Of a DNA stretch of 64,000 nucleotides, positions 62,418 to 64,000 are shown in pieces. How positions within the stretch are numbered: the stretch's first letter is position 1; each line of letters begins with the position of its first letter. Position numbers and translations under genes: made by a program. The notes under the pieces are model-generated. The model ran no database searches. It saw nothing but the letters and a program-made list of their open reading frames with translations, and was not told where the DNA came from. The stretch is from an uncultured Lysobacteraceae bacterium (lineage in GTDB: Bacteria > Pseudomonadota > Gammaproteobacteria > Xanthomonadales > Xanthomonadaceae): contig CADECF010000001.1 of the NCBI GenBank assembly GCA_902825775.1, forward strand, positions 248,001 through 312,000, given 5' to 3'.

Positions 62418-63745
62418 TTTCCGGCCGCGAATAGGGGGGCGGCGTGGTCGCGCGGATGCACGCGCTCGGCGCCGAAATGACAGGAGAAAGTGCTGCCGCG
62501 CCCGACTTCGCTCTGGATCTCGAGCCGGGCCTGGTGCAGATTGAGCACGTGCTTGACGATCGACAGCCCCAGCCCGGTGCCGCCGCTTTCGCGGGTGCGG
62601 CTGGTGGAGACGCGATAGAAACGTTCGGTGATGCGCGGCAGATGCGCGGCGGGAATGCCGTAGCCGCTGTCGCTGACGCGCAGCACCGCGCCGTCGCCGT
62701 CGCGCTCGAAGCGGATGCCGATGCTGCCGCCGGCCGGCGTGTAGCGCACGGCATTGCTCACCAGGTTGGAGAAGGCGCTGTGCAGTTCCTTGGTCGAGCC
62801 CCACAGGTCCAACTGGGTATCGTCCTCGACCGCGATCTGGTGGCGGTGCTGGCTGAGCGCTTCGGCCTCGCGTTTGAGGGTGGTCATCATCGGCGACATC
62901 GCCACGCTTTCGTCGGGAAGCCGATCCTGCGCCTCCAAACGTGACAATGTCAGCAGATCCTCGACCAGCTGGGTCATGCGCTGCGACTGGCGCTGCATTT
63001 CGGTCAGCATCGGCGCCCATTCCGGCTTCTCGGCCGGGTCGAGCATTTCCAGATAGCCGTGGATCACGGTCAGCGGCGTGCGCAGCTCGTGCGAGACGTT
63101 GGCGACGAAGTCGCGGCGTACTTGTTCCAGCCGCATCAGCTTGCTGACGTCGCGCGCCACCAGCAGCCACAACTCTTCCGAGTAGGGGATCAGGCGCATG
63201 TTGATGCGGGTTTCCGCGCTGACCGGCGACGGCGCATCCATCAGCGGTTCGGCATTGCGGCCCTGCGCCAGCCAGCGCGACATCGGCAGGCTGTGCAGGC
63301 GATCGCCGATCGGCGCGCCGATGTCGCGAGGGTATTCCAAGCCCAGCAGCGTGGTCGCGGCCTCGTTGAACCACTGCACGCGCTGGCTATTGCGTTCCAC
63401 CACCACGACCGCGTCCGGCAGCGCGGCGGCGGCGGCGCGATAGGCGCGCAGCATGTCCACCAGGCGCCGTTTGCGGCCGCGCATTTCGTCCTGGCCGCGG
63501 TACAGCAGGCGGTCGAGTTCGTTCCAGATGCCTTCGCCCTGCGGCGGCGACAGGCGTTGGCGCGCGGTCAGCCGCGTCAGTACGCCGCGCAGCCGCCAGT
63601 AGTGCCAAATCACGATTCCCAGTGCGGTGATGGCGAGCACCGGCCAGACTTGCCCGATCAGCAGACCGACGACGACGGCCGCCGCCAACAGCGCCGCGAG
63701 GGCGCCGAGGGTCCTGAGCCAGGCGTTTTGGGCGCGGGGTGGCAT
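62414..63745 (-). CDS. phoR: Phosphate regulon sensor kinase PhoR
   Basis: A 443-residue kinase. Two adjacent N-terminal membrane helices (about 12-50) without a periplasmic domain, then a PAS domain (about 105-200), HisKA with H219 (ANVSHELRTPLTVIHGYLEM) and HATPase_c (NLVSNAVRYTPAG; TGLGLSIVKHVL). This layout is PhoR, which receives the phosphate signal through PstSCAB/PhoU. It phosphorylates PhoB, encoded just upstream. Confidence 0.95.
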   Translation of the reverse strand: MPPRAQNAWLRTLGALAALLAAAVVVGLLIGQVWPVLAITALGIVIWHYWRLRGVLTRLTARQRLSPPQGEGIWNELDRLLYRGQDEMRGRKRRLVDMLRAYRAAAAALPDAVVVVERNSQRVQWFNEAATTLLGLEYPRDIGAPIGDRLHSLPMSRWLAQGRNAEPLMDAPSPVSAETRINMRLIPYSEELWLLVARDVSKLMRLEQVRRDFVANVSHELRTPLTVIHGYLEMLDPAEKPEWAPMLTEMQRQSQRMTQLVEDLLTLSRLEAQDRLPDESVAMSPMMTTLKREAEALSQHRHQIAVEDDTQLDLWGSTKELHSAFSNLVSNAVRYTPAGGSIGIRFERDGDGAVLRVSDSGYGIPAAHLPRITERFYRVSTSRTRESGGTGLGLSIVKHVLNLHQARLEIQSEVGRGSTFSCHFGAERVHPRDHAAPLFAAGK

Positions 63746-63804
63746 AGGCGGGATTGTGGCAGAGGTCGGGAAAGGAGGCGGGAGCGGCGGCCGTCTCCCG
63801 GCGT

Positions 63805-64000
63805 TCAGAGCGATGCCGAGAATCGATAACCGGCGCCGCGCACGGTTTGCACCATGCCGTCCAAGTGGTGCGGTTCGAGCGTCTTGCGCAGGCGGCGGAT
63901 ATGCACGTCGACGGTGCGCTCTTCGACATAGACGCTGCCGCCCCAGACATGGTCGAGCAGTTGCGAGCGCGTATAGACGCGCTCGGGGTGGGTCATGAAG
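63805..64000 (-). CDS. phoB: Phosphate regulon response regulator PhoB (C-terminal part)
   Basis: The window contains only the end of an OmpR-type winged helix: [20 protein letters not shown], then [16 protein letters not shown] and [11 protein letters not shown]. It runs off the edge, and its position directly before phoR makes it PhoB. The gap to phoR is 59 bases. Confidence 0.92.
   Translation of the reverse strand, partial: FMTHPERVYTRSQLLDHVWGGSVYVEERTVDVHIRRLRKTLEPHHLDGMVQTVRGAGYRFSASL

Noticed and set aside
1..64000. tRNA, rRNA or riboswitch genes
   Set aside because: Reading by eye I found no cloverleaf with a GTTCGA-type T loop and no known riboswitch core. A covariance search would be needed to exclude them fully.

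Overview
The window is a 64-kb piece of a high-GC gammaproteobacterial chromosome. The gene families (GNAT-minCDE, CreBCD, an Oar-type receptor domain, DUF2007 'pathogenicity-like' and DUF6491 proteins) and the dense dispersed palindromic repeats point to Xanthomonadaceae/Lysobacteraceae, most like Lysobacter. This placement is by recognition, not by a database search. I see no rRNA, tRNA, CRISPR array, transposase or prophage.

Layout. 0.5-6.8 kb: Bcr/CflA efflux pump, a Rieske oxygenase/APC permease operon, a secreted free-standing Oar-type domain and a lipoprotein M2 (ACE-like) peptidase. 7.1-10.2 kb: a HEXXH protein and the GNAT-minC-minD-minE division-site operon. 10.3-14.8 kb: DesK/NarL-type two-component pair, an SRPBCC/effector-binding-domain protein, DUF423, AlkA-type glycosylase. 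15.0-20.4 kb: a long minus-strand run of small accessory genes (possible immunity protein, small membrane proteins, phosphatase-like protein, VanY-like peptidase) headed by an SPFH operon with its own ribbon-helix-helix regulator and a tandem palindromic operator. 20.6-26.3 kb: propeller-like lipoprotein, purT, and a PAP2-like/bpt/exonuclease-phosphatase operon. 26.5-31.1 kb: six-EF-hand protein, LytS/LytTR pair, and an ECF sigma factor with a membrane tail. 31.3-41.9 kb: DUF2007-tesB, amidase, MOSC, hydrolase, rlmKL, PmtA-like methyltransferase, two pirins, aqpZ. 42.8-53.7 kb: mfd-nfi overlap, small enzymes, CDF transporter, rlmJ, creBC. 53.9-64 kb: creD with a cre tag, GNAT-nitrilase pair, and a phosphate block: a glycosyltransferase/PAP2 operon behind a tandem Pho box, then phoB(partial)-phoR-ppk1-ppx.

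How genes work together. MinCDE place the division septum. CreB/CreC should act on creD through the cre tag. PhoB/PhoR, polyphosphate kinase and exopolyphosphatase form one overlapping phosphate operon. The neighbouring glycosyltransferase and phosphatidate-phosphatase-like gene carry a three-half-site Pho box, which suggests phosphate-starvation membrane lipid remodelling.

The strongest genome-level oddity is the repeats. At least six classes fill nearly every long intergenic gap. They also enter genes: in-frame copies lie inside rlmKL and mfd, a copy forms the apparent N-terminus of one protein, and copies supply the stop codons of three others.
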